Shown here: one piece after another, positions 1 to 8,217 of the stretch
Layout: each line of letters opens with the position of its first letter
Position numbering within the stretch: the first letter of the stretch is position 1
Assembly (NCBI RefSeq): GCF_002563795.1
Contig: NZ_PDJL01000006.1
Span: 186,001 to 250,000, forward strand
DNA from: Vibrio sp. ES.051
Lineage (GTDB): Bacteria > Pseudomonadota > Gammaproteobacteria > Enterobacterales > Vibrionaceae
Direction of reading: 5' to 3'
DNA length: 64,000 bases
The notes under the pieces: generated by a model
What the model was told of the DNA's origin: nothing
Databases searched by the model: none
The model's input: only the letters and a program-made list of their open reading frames with translations
Position numbers and translations under genes: made by a program

Positions 1-654
1 CCGTACTAACCATCGGAATAACTTAAATTGACTAGGTAAATAAAACAGATATTCAGGGTGCCATTGAACACCGAAGATCGGCTTACTTTGTGTGCTTTCA
101 ATCGCTTGAATAAAACTATCAAGATCTCGTCCTGCAACACGCAAACCATCGCCAACATCTTTCACTGCTTGATGATGAAGGCTATTTACTCTTAACTTAG
201 CTTTTCCGCATAAAGCAAACAAATCTGACTCTCTGTCGACAAACACTTGCTTGGTTGGTAGTACGCCTGGGCGGTTATAAGTGCGTTTACGTAAACTCGA
301 AATATCTGAATGCAAATTTCCACCAAGCACAACATTAACCAATTGCGCGCCACGACAAATTCCTAAGACTGGGGTATTACTTTGTAACGCCCACTTTACC
401 CAATGTATCTCTAGCTGATCGCGCTCTGGGTCGAACTCACCATGCTCTGTCGCTTCCGCCCCATAATGTTTAGGATCAATGTCATCTCCACCGCCCACAA
501 TTAATCCATCGAGCGCTTGTCCTGACCAGTGATGCTTTATACTGATTCTTTCAGGCTTTGCTCCGGCGAATATAAGCGCCAGTTTCGTACACCACCATGA
601 TGGCGACCAACTACGATGATTGCCGGTTACCCCAATTCTCGGCTTTTTATCCAC
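1..654 (-). CDS. Class-I glutamine amidotransferase-like protein (peptidase C26 / PuuD-like), partial at left edge
   Basis: This frame is open for 218 codons up to the window edge, so the C-terminus is missing. It reads as a class-I glutamine amidotransferase domain of the gamma-glutamyl hydrolase (C26) type. The nucleophile elbow GICRGAQ puts the catalytic Cys near residue 100, and WHPE gives His199 and Glu201, so the triad is complete. VGGGDDIDP near residue 53 and the VNSLHHQAV segment are also typical. An in-frame TAA lies directly before the GTG at 654, which makes that the most likely start. It overlaps the end of the upstream amidoligase gene by about 28 bases, which suggests translational coupling. 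Such enzymes cleave gamma-glutamyl amide bonds or supply ammonia. The substrate here is unknown, but the amidoligase partner suggests building or breaking an isopeptide-like bond. Confidence 0.85.
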   Translation of the reverse strand, partial: MDKKPRIGVTGNHRSWSPSWWCTKLALIFAGAKPERISIKHHWSGQALDGLIVGGGDDIDPKHYGAEATEHGEFDPERDQLEIHWVKWALQSNTPVLGICRGAQLVNVVLGGNLHSDISSLRKRTYNRPGVLPTKQVFVDRESDLFALCGKAKLRVNSLHHQAVKDVGDGLRVAGRDLDSFIQAIESTQSKPIFGVQWHPEYLFYLPSQFKLFRWLVR

Positions 655-1604
655 TTACTGACTTCCTTAACCCAATCATTACGACTTACCCCTACCAGCG
701 GTAACGACATTTCTCTAAACCGACTCGATAAAAATTCTAAAGCCTCTGCATCCGCAGCTAGAACCTCCACTAAATGCCATATATTCCAAGAAACGGTAAA
801 ACTCCAATGAGTATTTTCAATCAAACAATCAGGCAATCGGTAATGAAAGGTAGGCCTTGGATTAATTTTGCTGTCCTTAACCGCGTTATTGACTTTATTT
901 TGATTAATAAAGGCAAATAGCGGTAGCATATCCAAGGCTCGGTTGCGGCTTCGATTATGAATAAGGTAATCATCGATCAAAGCATTGATGTCCTGATAAG
1001 TTCTGTCGAGAAGTAATTCGACATACTCCTCAGAGTATAATTGGATATATGGGCTGATTTTTCGAGTAAAGTTGACATTATGAATCTCACAAAGCCACCA
1101 TTGTAATAACCCGAAAGCTTGCAAATAAGAATGGATAGTTTGAACATCAAGGGATGGCAGCTCAGGGTTAATATGAACACCAAAAGCAGCAACGGCAGAG
1201 TCATCTGTCCCTTTTGCTCCTGCGTTCCGTAGAGCGGGAATAATCTCATCTAACTTTTCAAGCTTACCCAACGGAAATGGAGGACAGACGATTTCCACTG
1301 GAACCACTGTTAACGCGATTTGATGTAAAAACTCTACCCATTCATGGCCATCATTGCTGAGCTTGGCATCCAAAGCTACGTTCTTGAGAAACTCCCAGTC
1401 TAATTCAACTTTGAATTTTCCATATTCTGGTGTCTCCAAAGCATACTCAACAGCAGATACTTTCTCTAGCTCGCCACCGAAAACACCATGCAGTATTTGC
1501 GTAACCTTTTCGATGGTTAAACCAGTAAACTCGATTTCAAATCCAACACAACGGACTTCGTTGGTTTCCGTTGTGACTAAAGGAGGAGTTTTAAAAGCCA
1601 TCAT
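627..1604 (-). CDS. Amidoligase-family protein (Amidoligase_2 type)
   Basis: A 325-residue protein with hallmarks of the amidoligase branch of the glutamine synthetase-like fold. FEIEFTGL at residues 22-29 is the usual N-terminal glutamate-rich strand, PVEIVCPP at about 102-109 supplies a second conserved acidic position, and GVHIN at about 142-146 gives the conserved histidine. From family knowledge, these enzymes are predicted to form amide or isopeptide bonds using ATP and often sit beside amidotransferase or peptidase genes. That arrangement is seen here: the downstream C26-type gene starts inside this gene's 3' end. The start at 1604 gives MMAFK; 1601 is an alternative. No signal peptide is visible, so it is probably cytoplasmic. 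The substrate is not known. Confidence 0.8.
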   Translation of the reverse strand: MMAFKTPPLVTTETNEVRCVGFEIEFTGLTIEKVTQILHGVFGGELEKVSAVEYALETPEYGKFKVELDWEFLKNVALDAKLSNDGHEWVEFLHQIALTVVPVEIVCPPFPLGKLEKLDEIIPALRNAGAKGTDDSAVAAFGVHINPELPSLDVQTIHSYLQAFGLLQWWLCEIHNVNFTRKISPYIQLYSEEYVELLLDRTYQDINALIDDYLIHNRSRNRALDMLPLFAFINQNKVNNAVKDSKINPRPTFHYRLPDCLIENTHWSFTVSWNIWHLVEVLAADAEALEFLSSRFREMSLPLVGVSRNDWVKEVSKWIKSRELG

Positions 1605-1669
1605 TGCCTCTACTTTTTATAAGGTTACCTAAAAGTACTTATAAGGTATATTGCGAGTAATTACCCTAA

Positions 1670-1801
1670 CATGTCTTGGGCACCGTAGAAACTGACCGTC
1701 AAATCCAGTATCGAGGCGAAAAAGAAGGGCTAGAACGATACCTTGGGCCGCTTTTCTTTCAATACGATTCTAAAACTAACCGCTCTGTTAACTATAGCTA
1801 G
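1670..1801 (+). pseudogene. Possible decayed gene fragment (C-terminal remnant)
   Basis: A short plus-strand frame, closed upstream by TAA at 1667-1669 and ending with TAG at 1799-1801, reads like the tail of a normal soluble protein (for example YRGEKEGLERYLGPLFF). No plausible start codon with a ribosome binding site precedes it. I do not recognise the family. It lies between two minus-strand genes and next to another broken gene, so a remnant is plausible. A chance open frame cannot be excluded. Confidence 0.25.
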
Positions 1802-1809
1802 ATGTGAAC

Positions 1810-2082
1810 TTATCGACGCTCTGATTCTAGCTTCATTGCTACATAAGCTTGATCCGCTAAGACGAGCGTTGGATGATTGATGAGCTTCCAAAGACAGTAT
1901 GCTGGAATGAAAAATACGATAAGATAGAACGACTCATTGAAGAATATGTCTGCTATCGACTCTTGATGTTCCCACAATGCCGTGAGTGCAAAGAGCTCTA
2001 ACATCACGCCTAACACGCCAAAAACGACAGAAACAACGATCGTCAGACCCAACAGTTCCCTAATAAAGTGCTTAAATGCCAT
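1810..2082 (-). CDS. Small two-helix inner-membrane protein, unknown function
   Basis: An open frame of about 90 residues beginning MAFKHFIREL. Two hydrophobic stretches, roughly residues 10-32 (LTIVVSVVFGVLGVMLELFAL region) and 48-66 (FYLIVFFIPAYCLW region), look like membrane helices, with a charged C-terminal tail. I prefer the ATG at 2082 because a GAAGGGATGAG purine-rich stretch sits upstream at good spacing. An ATG at 2127 would add 15 residues but has no clear ribosome binding site. I do not recognise a family. It lies upstream of the amidoligase gene in the same direction, but about 200 bases separate them, so an operon is uncertain. Confidence 0.55.
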   Translation of the reverse strand: MAFKHFIRELLGLTIVVSVVFGVLGVMLELFALTALWEHQESIADIFFNESFYLIVFFIPAYCLWKLINHPTLVLADQAYVAMKLESERR

Positions 2083-2234
2083 GGTTCTCATCCCTTCTAT
2101 TAGCAAGTCATACCAACTTACGCTCATATCAGAGCGTCGAGCTTGATTATTATCAAACGAGATGCCTTTGCAGATAAGACTTTAGTTTTATAATAAAAGA
2201 CTCGCATATAGCGCCATCGAAAATTGACCCCTTT

Positions 2235-2654
2235 ATTACAGGTCATAACCCTTTGCTTACCATCTCAGGCGGTCTTTTATTGACGGGCTGTGGTCGCGAC
2301 GACTCATCATCCGATACAGAAGCCGCCACTTTTTCTCTCAACGTTTCCGATGCCCCTGTCGATGAGGCCAATAAGGTCGTCTTAACCTTTAACAATGTTG
2401 TCCTTGTACCACTTGACCCAGAAACTGGCGAACATCAGTCAATCGCCAGACGAAGAAGGCAATACATCTACAATTACGAGTGCGGTTACATTGGTCTTGG
2501 TACTTACAGTATTGGGGATACCTGTACAGCGTAGGTTGATACACCAAATAACCATGAAACGTCCGAAGATGGCTTCCTGATCTATCAACATGACACACCT
2601 GTTGATGTGGTCAAAGGTGAACATATAGAGCAAGATATTCATCCTATTCTATAA
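2235..2654 (+). pseudogene. Broken DUF4382-type lipoprotein gene
   Basis: The frame beginning at about 2253 encodes a truncated signal segment with lipobox (LLLTGCG). It is followed by FSLNVSDAPVDEANKVVLTF, typical of the N-terminus of DUF4382 lipoproteins (SDAPVD hallmark). After about residue 60 the sequence degrades. A frameshifted GNTSTI-type segment appears in the +1 frame, and the original frame hits an in-frame TAG at 2532-2534. Reading continues in that same frame to a C-terminal tail (NNHETSEDGF ... GEHIEQDI) ending TAA at 2652-2654. Normal relatives are roughly twice this length, as far as I recall. There is no ATG and no ribosome binding site. I infer internal deletion plus point decay. 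Confidence 0.65.
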
Positions 2655-2708
2655 CGCTCACCTTACCAAAAAGCCGCTCACACAATGAGCGGCTTGTTGA
2701 CTATTATT

Positions 2709-3428
2709 TTAATCAGACAAGTAATACTGAACGGTTGAGACCACTCGCACCTTCTTAATGTAAGGCGTATTACTATCTCGGTCATAAATAGAAAACTGCC
2801 CTTGCGTAGCACGTTTTATCTTACCCAGTGAACTCTGCGAGTCTTTCGCAAATTTTTCGGCCACTTCACGCGCGTTCTTCGTCGCTTCTTCAATCATATC
2901 TGGCTTCACGTCATTCAGCTTAGTAAAGCTGTATTCAACGCGGTTCGCGTAGGGATCTTGATTCAGCAGTACGCCTTGTTTTCCTAGCTCACCAATCTCA
3001 TTAATTGCCGCTCGAACAACATCAACACTTTGGCTATAAACCGTGACCGTGCGTGATGCTAAATAACGAAACTCAATATCTTGCTCGCCACCGTATTGCT
3101 GCGCCTTTCTGTCAATGACAGCAGGAGAAGAAAGAGAAACGCTGGTTTCAGGGAGTCCTTTGACACTTAAAAAATCCAGAATCAAACGCGTTTGCTGGTC
3201 GATGTCATCAAACATGGTGCCCATATCATTACTCGCTAGGGTAAATTGAATAGGCCAAATTACCGTATCTGCAGGGTATTCGCGTTCCGACAATCCTTTT
3301 ACTGTCACCACTCGTTCATAGGCTCGGTATTTCACCGCCGTTTGCTGGATAAAATAACCGAGGATACCAAGCCCAAGTATCAAACTTAATCCAATCCAAA
3401 GTGCTGCTTTATTGGAAACTCGTTCCAT
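2709..3428 (-). CDS. SIMPL-domain (DUF541) membrane-anchored periplasmic protein
   Basis: A 239-residue protein with one N-terminal membrane helix at residues 9-28 (LWIGLSLILGLGILGYF) and then a SIMPL/DUF541 domain. The family signature VTVKGLSEREYPADTVIW begins near residue 42. The rest carries the repeated beta-alpha pattern of YggE-like proteins. The uncleaved N-terminal anchor puts the domain in the periplasm. YggE-type proteins are linked to oxidative-stress tolerance, but the biochemical role is unknown. It appears monocistronic, with its own short upstream region facing the long mtlA regulatory region. Confidence 0.85.
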   Translation of the reverse strand: MERVSNKAALWIGLSLILGLGILGYFIQQTAVKYRAYERVVTVKGLSEREYPADTVIWPIQFTLASNDMGTMFDDIDQQTRLILDFLSVKGLPETSVSLSSPAVIDRKAQQYGGEQDIEFRYLASRTVTVYSQSVDVVRAAINEIGELGKQGVLLNQDPYANRVEYSFTKLNDVKPDMIEEATKNAREVAEKFAKDSQSSLGKIKRATQGQFSIYDRDSNTPYIKKVRVVSTVQYYLSD

Positions 3429-3552
3429 TATTTCCCCCTGATAAATGCCAACTTAGCTTATTCTTTACTTTAGATAAGATAGCCTATCTCTTGTTATAAG
3501 AGGGAGACATAACGCGAGTTTTGATTCATAGCACAGTTGCACGCTCTTCGGC

Positions 3553-3586
3553 TTTGATGACAAAGCTTCACCCGTTTGTCATCAAA
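3553..3586. repeat. Inverted repeat, 12-base perfect arms
   Basis: TTTGATGACAAA at 3553-3564 pairs perfectly with TTTGTCATCAAA at 3575-3586 across a 10-base loop. No T-run follows on either strand, so it is not a standard intrinsic terminator. It could be a regulator site, an RNA hairpin or a dispersed palindromic repeat. Confidence 0.6.
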
Positions 3587-3911
3587 GGCTCATGGATTTG
3601 CCTCTGGGTTGGATATTTTGAGTATCGACTATTGCATTGCCCATGGCTCGCTCGACATCGTCTACAAACGTAGACTGTATCGCGCTGCTCAACATCGCTC
3701 TAAACGACGAAACGCTAACAGCGTGAGACGTTATTTACCCGTAAAACATTAAAAACAAAGTGTTTAGTTAAACTCATCGCAAAAAGGCCAGTCATCTCAA
3801 GCTTTAATCCACAAAACGCCAACATCGCACAAACGTTCACGTTATAAACTTTCACAAAACTTCAAAACGGTCATAGATCACATTTCCAATCAAACCGAAC
3901 GTTAAACAAAG

Positions 3912-3927
3912 TGTGATATTGATCGCC
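3912..3927. promoter_or_regulatory. Weak CRP-like site upstream of mtlA
   Basis: A perfect TGTGA half-site at 3912-3916 is followed after six bases by TCGCC, so the second half is poor (TCACA expected). It lies 51 bases upstream of a better site. Confidence 0.4.
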
Positions 3928-3962
3928 AAAGGCATTTAATTTGAATTAGAAAAGAAATCAAA

Positions 3963-3978
3963 GGTGATCTTAATCACA
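3963..3978. promoter_or_regulatory. CRP-like binding site upstream of mtlA
   Basis: GGTGA, six bases, TCACA matches the CRP consensus TGTGA-N6-TCACA at 9 of 10 half-site positions. It is centred near 3970, about 98 bases before the inferred mtlA transcription start. Mannitol PTS genes are known CRP targets, so activation by CRP is likely. Confidence 0.65.
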
Positions 3979-4032
3979 ATGAATTTTGATTTTATATTTG
4001 TCAGAAGATCGAATTGATCACTAATATTTTTA

Positions 4033-4062
4033 TTGACAGATTTGAAAATCATTTTTTGTTAT
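4033..4062 (+). promoter_or_regulatory. Probable sigma-70 promoter of mtlA
   Basis: A perfect -35 hexamer TTGACA at 4033-4038 is followed after 18 bases by TGTTAT at 4057-4062 (4 of 6 matches to TATAAT). Transcription from about 4069 would give a 5' leader of about 200 bases before the mtlA start. Confidence 0.5.
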
Positions 4063-4097
4063 TAAGTTACATATCAATTAATTGATAATCATCACTT

Positions 4098-4256
4098 AAA
4101 AAATGCTTTTCATCCGAAGAAATGCGGGGGTTGATCACGAAAAACCCGTCGTCAGTTCCAATTGGAAAATGTGTGGTAAATTGATTGGGTACTAAGCAAT
4201 CAAACAAGCGGTTTTGGCGAACCGTTTACGACAACATATTCATCAGAACATCGAAC
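4098..4256 (-). ncRNA. mtlS: Candidate antisense RNA to the mtlA 5' leader (MtlS-like)
   Basis: On the minus strand, within the mtlA leader, a hairpin (4119-4125 pairing with 4105-4111, one A-A mismatch, UUCG-containing loop) is followed by ATTTTTT. This is a good intrinsic terminator pointing away from mtlA and has no minus-strand gene to serve. V. cholerae is known to make MtlS, an RNA antisense to the mtlA 5' leader that represses MtlA synthesis. The position and orientation here match. The 5' end is inferred only: TTGATC, 17 bases, CATAAC on the minus strand would start near 4256 and give about 160 nt, somewhat longer than the V. cholerae RNA as I recall it. Confidence 0.55.
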
Positions 4257-4267
4257 GGGGAATTGTT

Positions 4268-6220
4268 ATGATATCACCAGATGCCAAGATCAAGATACAA
4301 AATTTTGGTCGTTTTCTGTCAAACATGGTAATGCCTAACATCGGCGCGTTTATCGCGTGGGGCTTTATCACTGCTCTATTTATCCCAACCGGATGGCTGC
4401 CAAATGAGACGTTAGCTTCCATGGTTGGTCCTATGATCACTTACTTACTGCCACTACTGATCGGTTACACCGGTGGTAAATTAGTCGGCGGCGATCGCGG
4501 CGCGGTCGTTGGTGCAATCACAACCATGGGTGTGATTGTCGGTACTGATATCCCAATGTTTATGGGCGCAATGATGGTTGGCCCAATGGGCGGCTGGGCA
4601 ATCAAAAAATTCGATAACTACATCGACGGTAAAGTAAAAAGCGGCTTTGAGATGTTGGTGAACAACTTCTCTGCGGGCATCATCGGTATGCTGTGCGCCA
4701 TTTTGGCTTTCTTCCTTATCGGCCCATTTGTCAAAGTGCTTTCTGGCGCATTGGCAGCAGGCGTAAACTTCCTTGTTTCAGCGCACCTTCTGCCACTGAC
4801 TTCTATTTTTGTTGAGCCAGCGAAGATCCTGTTCCTAAACAACGCGATCAACCACGGCATCTTCTCTCCACTGGGTATTCAGCAAGCATCTGAGACTGGT
4901 CAATCGATCTTCTTCTTGATCGAAGCGAACCCAGGCCCGGGCTTGGGTATCTTGCTGGCTTACATGGTGTTTGGGAAAGGTACAGCTCGCCAAACGGCTG
5001 GCGGTGCGTCCATCATCCATTTCTTCGGGGGCATTCACGAGATTTACTTCCCGTATATTCTCATGAACCCACGTCTGATCCTTGCGGCTATCGCTGGTGG
5101 GATGACTGGCGTGTTCGTTCTGACCATGTTTAACGCGGGCATCGTTTCTCCAGCGTCTCCAGGTTCTATTTTCGCCATCTTGTTGATGACTCAAAAAGGT
5201 TCAATCGTCGGTGTCCTTGCGTCTATCGTAGCAGCAACCGGTGTATCATTCGCAGTAGCCGCGCTACTGATGAAAACACAGACATCAACAGAAGAAGATG
5301 GCGATGAAGCGACACTAGAAAAAGCCACATCGCAAATGAAAGACATGAAATCTGCCTCGAAAAATGGCGCAGTGGTAAATAACCAAAGTAAAGGTGACGT
5401 AGACCTAGCGACAGTACAAAGCATCATTGTTGCTTGTGATGCGGGCATGGGTTCAAGCGCCATGGGTGCGAGTATGTTACGCAAAAAGGTTCAAGACGCC
5501 AGTCTGAACGTCCACGTAACCAACCTTGCTATTAACAGCTTACCAGAGAGTGCAGATATCGTGATTACACATAAAGACTTGACGGATCGTGCACGTAAGC
5601 ATGCTCCGAACGCACACCACATTTCATTGACGAACTTCTTAGACAGCGAAATGTACAACCAGCTAGTCACCAAACTACTAGCGGCACAAAACCAATCCGC
5701 AGCGAATGACGACCAAATGGTCAAAGTGTCGGTACTTGCTGCCAACGACGACAGCTTTGAACCACAGCAACCATCGGTTTTCCAAATCCAGCGTAAAAAC
5801 ATTCACCTAGGTTTGAAAGCGGCCAACAAAGAAGAAGCGATTCGCTTTGCGGGCAACAAATTGGTTGAACTGGGCTACGCCGAACCAGAATACGTCGACG
5901 CGATGTTTGAGCGTGAAGCGTTGGTTCCAACTTACCTTGGCGAGTCTATCGCGGTACCTCATGGCACCGTAGAAGCGAAAGACCGCGTGAAAAAAACTGG
6001 CATTGTAATCTGCCAATACCCATCGGGTATTCAATTTACTGAAGATGACGACGATGTCGCGAAACTGGTTATCGGCATTGCCGCTAAGAACGATGAGCAC
6101 ATCCAAGTGATCACCACCATTACGAACGCGCTCGATGAGCCGGAAGCAATTGAGACGCTAACCAGCACCAATGATGTAGAAGAAATTCTTAACATCCTTG
6201 GCGGTCAATACGCAGCTTAA
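4268..6220 (+). CDS. mtlA: PTS mannitol transporter, EIICBA (MtlA)
   Basis: Takes up D-mannitol across the inner membrane and phosphorylates it to mannitol 1-phosphate. The 650 residues contain the fused IIC membrane domain (about 1-340, many hydrophobic helices, FFGGIHEIYFPY motif), the IIB domain with phospho-Cys390 in CDAGMGSS, and the IIA domain with phospho-His565 in VPHG. Both sites fall close to E. coli Cys384 and His554. The start at 4268 is preceded by GGGGAA at good spacing and gives the normal N-terminus MISPDAKIKIQNFGRF; the in-frame TTG at 4214 is rejected. It is first in the mtlADR order. CRP-like boxes and a candidate antisense RNA lie upstream. Confidence 0.97.
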   Translation: MISPDAKIKIQNFGRFLSNMVMPNIGAFIAWGFITALFIPTGWLPNETLASMVGPMITYLLPLLIGYTGGKLVGGDRGAVVGAITTMGVIVGTDIPMFMGAMMVGPMGGWAIKKFDNYIDGKVKSGFEMLVNNFSAGIIGMLCAILAFFLIGPFVKVLSGALAAGVNFLVSAHLLPLTSIFVEPAKILFLNNAINHGIFSPLGIQQASETGQSIFFLIEANPGPGLGILLAYMVFGKGTARQTAGGASIIHFFGGIHEIYFPYILMNPRLILAAIAGGMTGVFVLTMFNAGIVSPASPGSIFAILLMTQKGSIVGVLASIVAATGVSFAVAALLMKTQTSTEEDGDEATLEKATSQMKDMKSASKNGAVVNNQSKGDVDLATVQSIIVACDAGMGSSAMGASMLRKKVQDASLNVHVTNLAINSLPESADIVITHKDLTDRARKHAPNAHHISLTNFLDSEMYNQLVTKLLAAQNQSAANDDQMVKVSVLAANDDSFEPQQPSVFQIQRKNIHLGLKAANKEEAIRFAGNKLVELGYAEPEYVDAMFEREALVPTYLGESIAVPHGTVEAKDRVKKTGIVICQYPSGIQFTEDDDDVAKLVIGIAAKNDEHIQVITTITNALDEPEAIETLTSTNDVEEILNILGGQYAA

Positions 6221-6249
6221 TTACTCCTTTAATTTGCTCCTGAGGCAAA

Positions 6250-6283
6250 GAGGCCAGCTGTCACCCCCTATGCGGTTGGCCTC
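6250..6283 (+). other. mtlA-mtlD intercistronic hairpin
   Basis: GAGGCCA at 6250-6256 pairs perfectly with TGGCCTC at 6277-6283. No T-run follows, so it is probably an RNA processing or 3' stability element, or a weak attenuator that lowers mtlD relative to mtlA. Confidence 0.5.
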
Positions 6284-6331
6284 ATCCTAGTTTCGTAAAT
6301 CAACATTTTCAGATATTGGTAGGTAAGCATT

Positions 6332-7480
6332 ATGAAAAACGCAGTTCATTTTGGCGCAGGTAACATCGGTCGTGGTTTCATCGGCAAACTCTTAGCTGAC
6401 GCAGAAGTCGAAGTAACGTTTGCAGACGTGGACGCTCCGCTCGTCGATCAACTTAGCCACAAACAAGAATACAAAGTAAAAGTCGTGGGCACCGAGTGCC
6501 AAATCGACACCGTTACCCACGTCACAGCGGTAAACTCAGCCAGTGAAGATGTGATTGATCGCATCGTCAAAACCGATTTAGTCACCACTGCGGTCGGTCC
6601 TAACGTATTAGACATCATCGCGAAAACCATCGCGAAAGGCATCGCCAAACGCTTTGAAGCTGGTAATGACGCGCCACTTAACATCATCGCGTGTGAAAAC
6701 ATGGTGCGTGGTACCACACACCTAAAAGGCGAAGTGTACAAACATCTGGATAAATCACTGCACGCAAAAGCAGACGAGTTAGTTGGCTTTGTTGATTCCG
6801 CTGTCGATCGCATCGTGCCACCAGCAGAAGCCGCCAACGATGACCCACTAGAAGTGACGGTAGAGAGTTTTAGCGAATGGATTGTCGATGAGCAACAGTT
6901 CAAAGGCGACATCCCAAACATTGCTGGCATGGAAAAGACCAACAACCTCATGGCCTTTGTCGAACGCAAGCTGTTCACCCTAAATACAGGCCACTGCATT
7001 ACTGCTTATTTAGGTTGTTTGAAAGGCCACCGCACCATTCGTGAAGCGATTGAAGACCCAAGCATTCACGCTGAAGTAAAGCAAGCGATGCAGGAAAGTG
7101 GCGAAGTGCTGATCAAACGTTACGGCTTCGACCGTGACATGCACAACGCCTACATCGAGAAGATTTTAGGACGCTTTGCCAACCCATATTTGGTCGATGA
7201 AGTGGATCGCGTTGGACGCCAGCCAATCCGTAAATTGGGTGCAAACGATAGATTAGTGAAGCCATTACTCGGTACAATCGAGTATGGCACTGAAAATCAA
7301 ACACTTTTGAAAGGTATCGCGGCGGCGTTAAAGTACACTAATGACACCGATCCGCAAGCGGTGGAGCTGCAAAGCTCATTAAAAGCCGTGGGCGTGAAGA
7401 AAACGCTAGCAACGTACACTGGTCTGGCTGAAGACAGTACAGAAGTGGCTCAAATCGAAGTGATTTACCACCAGTTTTAA
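6332..7480 (+). CDS. mtlD: Mannitol-1-phosphate 5-dehydrogenase (MtlD)
   Basis: Oxidises mannitol 1-phosphate to fructose 6-phosphate with NAD, feeding mannitol into glycolysis in the cytoplasm. The 382-residue length is normal for the family. The N-terminal dinucleotide-binding loop is [13 protein letters not shown] (residues 6-18), and the catalytic C-terminal helical domain follows, with [17 protein letters not shown] around residues 213-229. It lies 111 bases after mtlA, separated by a hairpin, and before mtlR, so it is likely cotranscribed. The start is ATG at 6332, preceded by a GGTAGG-type ribosome binding site. Confidence 0.97.
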   Translation: MKNAVHFGAGNIGRGFIGKLLADAEVEVTFADVDAPLVDQLSHKQEYKVKVVGTECQIDTVTHVTAVNSASEDVIDRIVKTDLVTTAVGPNVLDIIAKTIAKGIAKRFEAGNDAPLNIIACENMVRGTTHLKGEVYKHLDKSLHAKADELVGFVDSAVDRIVPPAEAANDDPLEVTVESFSEWIVDEQQFKGDIPNIAGMEKTNNLMAFVERKLFTLNTGHCITAYLGCLKGHRTIREAIEDPSIHAEVKQAMQESGEVLIKRYGFDRDMHNAYIEKILGRFANPYLVDEVDRVGRQPIRKLGANDRLVKPLLGTIEYGTENQTLLKGIAAALKYTNDTDPQAVELQSSLKAVGVKKTLATYTGLAEDSTEVAQIEVIYHQF

Positions 7481-7538
7481 TCGAATCAAGGGGAGCTTAG
7501 CTCCCCCATAAATATAAGTTTAAATAGTTACTCACTAT

Positions 7539-8069
7539 ATGGCAGATAACATTAACGAAACCGAGATCCTTGAACGATTAAACAGCGCGCCATCGGTACG
7601 AGGCTTTTTTATTGCAGCTGTCGATGTGTTCAACGATTCAATCGACGGGCTAATACAACGGATCTTTCGTAAAGATAACTTCGCCGTGCAATCGGTGGTT
7701 GGTCCCCTACTGCAAGACTCCGGACCGCTGGGCGATCTCTCCGTGCGTTTGAAGCTCCTATTTGGCTTAGGCGTACTCCCAGACGATATTTATCATGATA
7801 TTGAAGACATCATTAAGCTTAAAAACCGACTCAATAGCGATGCATCAGACTACGAATTCACTGACCCGAATATTCTAGAGCCAATCAAAAAGCTGCATCT
7901 GGTAAAGAAAATGGGCATGGTGCAATTAGAAGTCAACGAACCTGATGACGATATCGATCTTGAGTTTTATCAACTCCAACTTCAACGCCAGCAACAAATA
8001 ATAAAGTCCGGTCTCTCGCTCGCCATTGTCGAGATCTGTAACGAACTGGGCAAAGACAGTCCTTTTTAA
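7539..8069 (+). CDS. mtlR: Mannitol operon repressor (MtlR)
   Basis: A 176-residue MtlR-family protein. The conserved core FRKDNFAVQSVVGPLL followed by GPLGDLSVRLKLLFGLGV (about residues 45-85) matches E. coli MtlR closely. MtlR represses mtlA and mtlD in enterics, although it lacks an obvious helix-turn-helix, so the mechanism is not clear from sequence. It is third in the mtlADR order, 58 bases after mtlD. ATG at 7539 is the only sensible start. Confidence 0.93.
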   Translation: MADNINETEILERLNSAPSVRGFFIAAVDVFNDSIDGLIQRIFRKDNFAVQSVVGPLLQDSGPLGDLSVRLKLLFGLGVLPDDIYHDIEDIIKLKNRLNSDASDYEFTDPNILEPIKKLHLVKKMGMVQLEVNEPDDDIDLEFYQLQLQRQQQIIKSGLSLAIVEICNELGKDSPF

Positions 8070-8217
8070 CCCAATCTCCGGCAAGGAATGTCTTCCCTAC
8101 TAACCTCTTTTCTTTGCGTATCCTTTCTGTATAACGTGCGTGAAAGCCATCACAGTCCATCTTCGTATGTCTCTGTAATATCAGACCAATCTATCGCTGG
8201 TATTGAAACGGTATGAC

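Larger units (their letters stand above)
3429..4267. other. Long mtlA upstream region (839 bases without a gene)
   Basis: No convincing coding frame is present. The left half holds hairpin-forming repeats: a 12-base inverted repeat at 3553-3564 / 3575-3586 and a short perfect hairpin at 3660-3675. The middle is AT-rich with CRP-like boxes. The right end carries a sigma-70-like promoter, a long mtlA 5' leader of about 200 bases, and a minus-strand terminator that points to an antisense RNA. These are listed separately. Confidence 0.7.

Noticed and set aside
3660..3740. Hairpin considered as an integron attC or attI site
   Set aside because: It lacks the paired R/L boxes with GTTRRRY and RYYYAAC spacing and no cassette gene or integrase is near.
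4214..4267. TTG start extending MtlA by 18 residues
   Set aside because: ATG 4268 has a proper GGGGAA ribosome binding site and gives the family's usual N-terminus.
6448..6999. 183-codon open frame antisense to mtlD
   Set aside because: It is a frame shadow: composition (serine- and methionine-rich, no domain) and position fully inside mtlD fit reverse-strand reading of a real gene.
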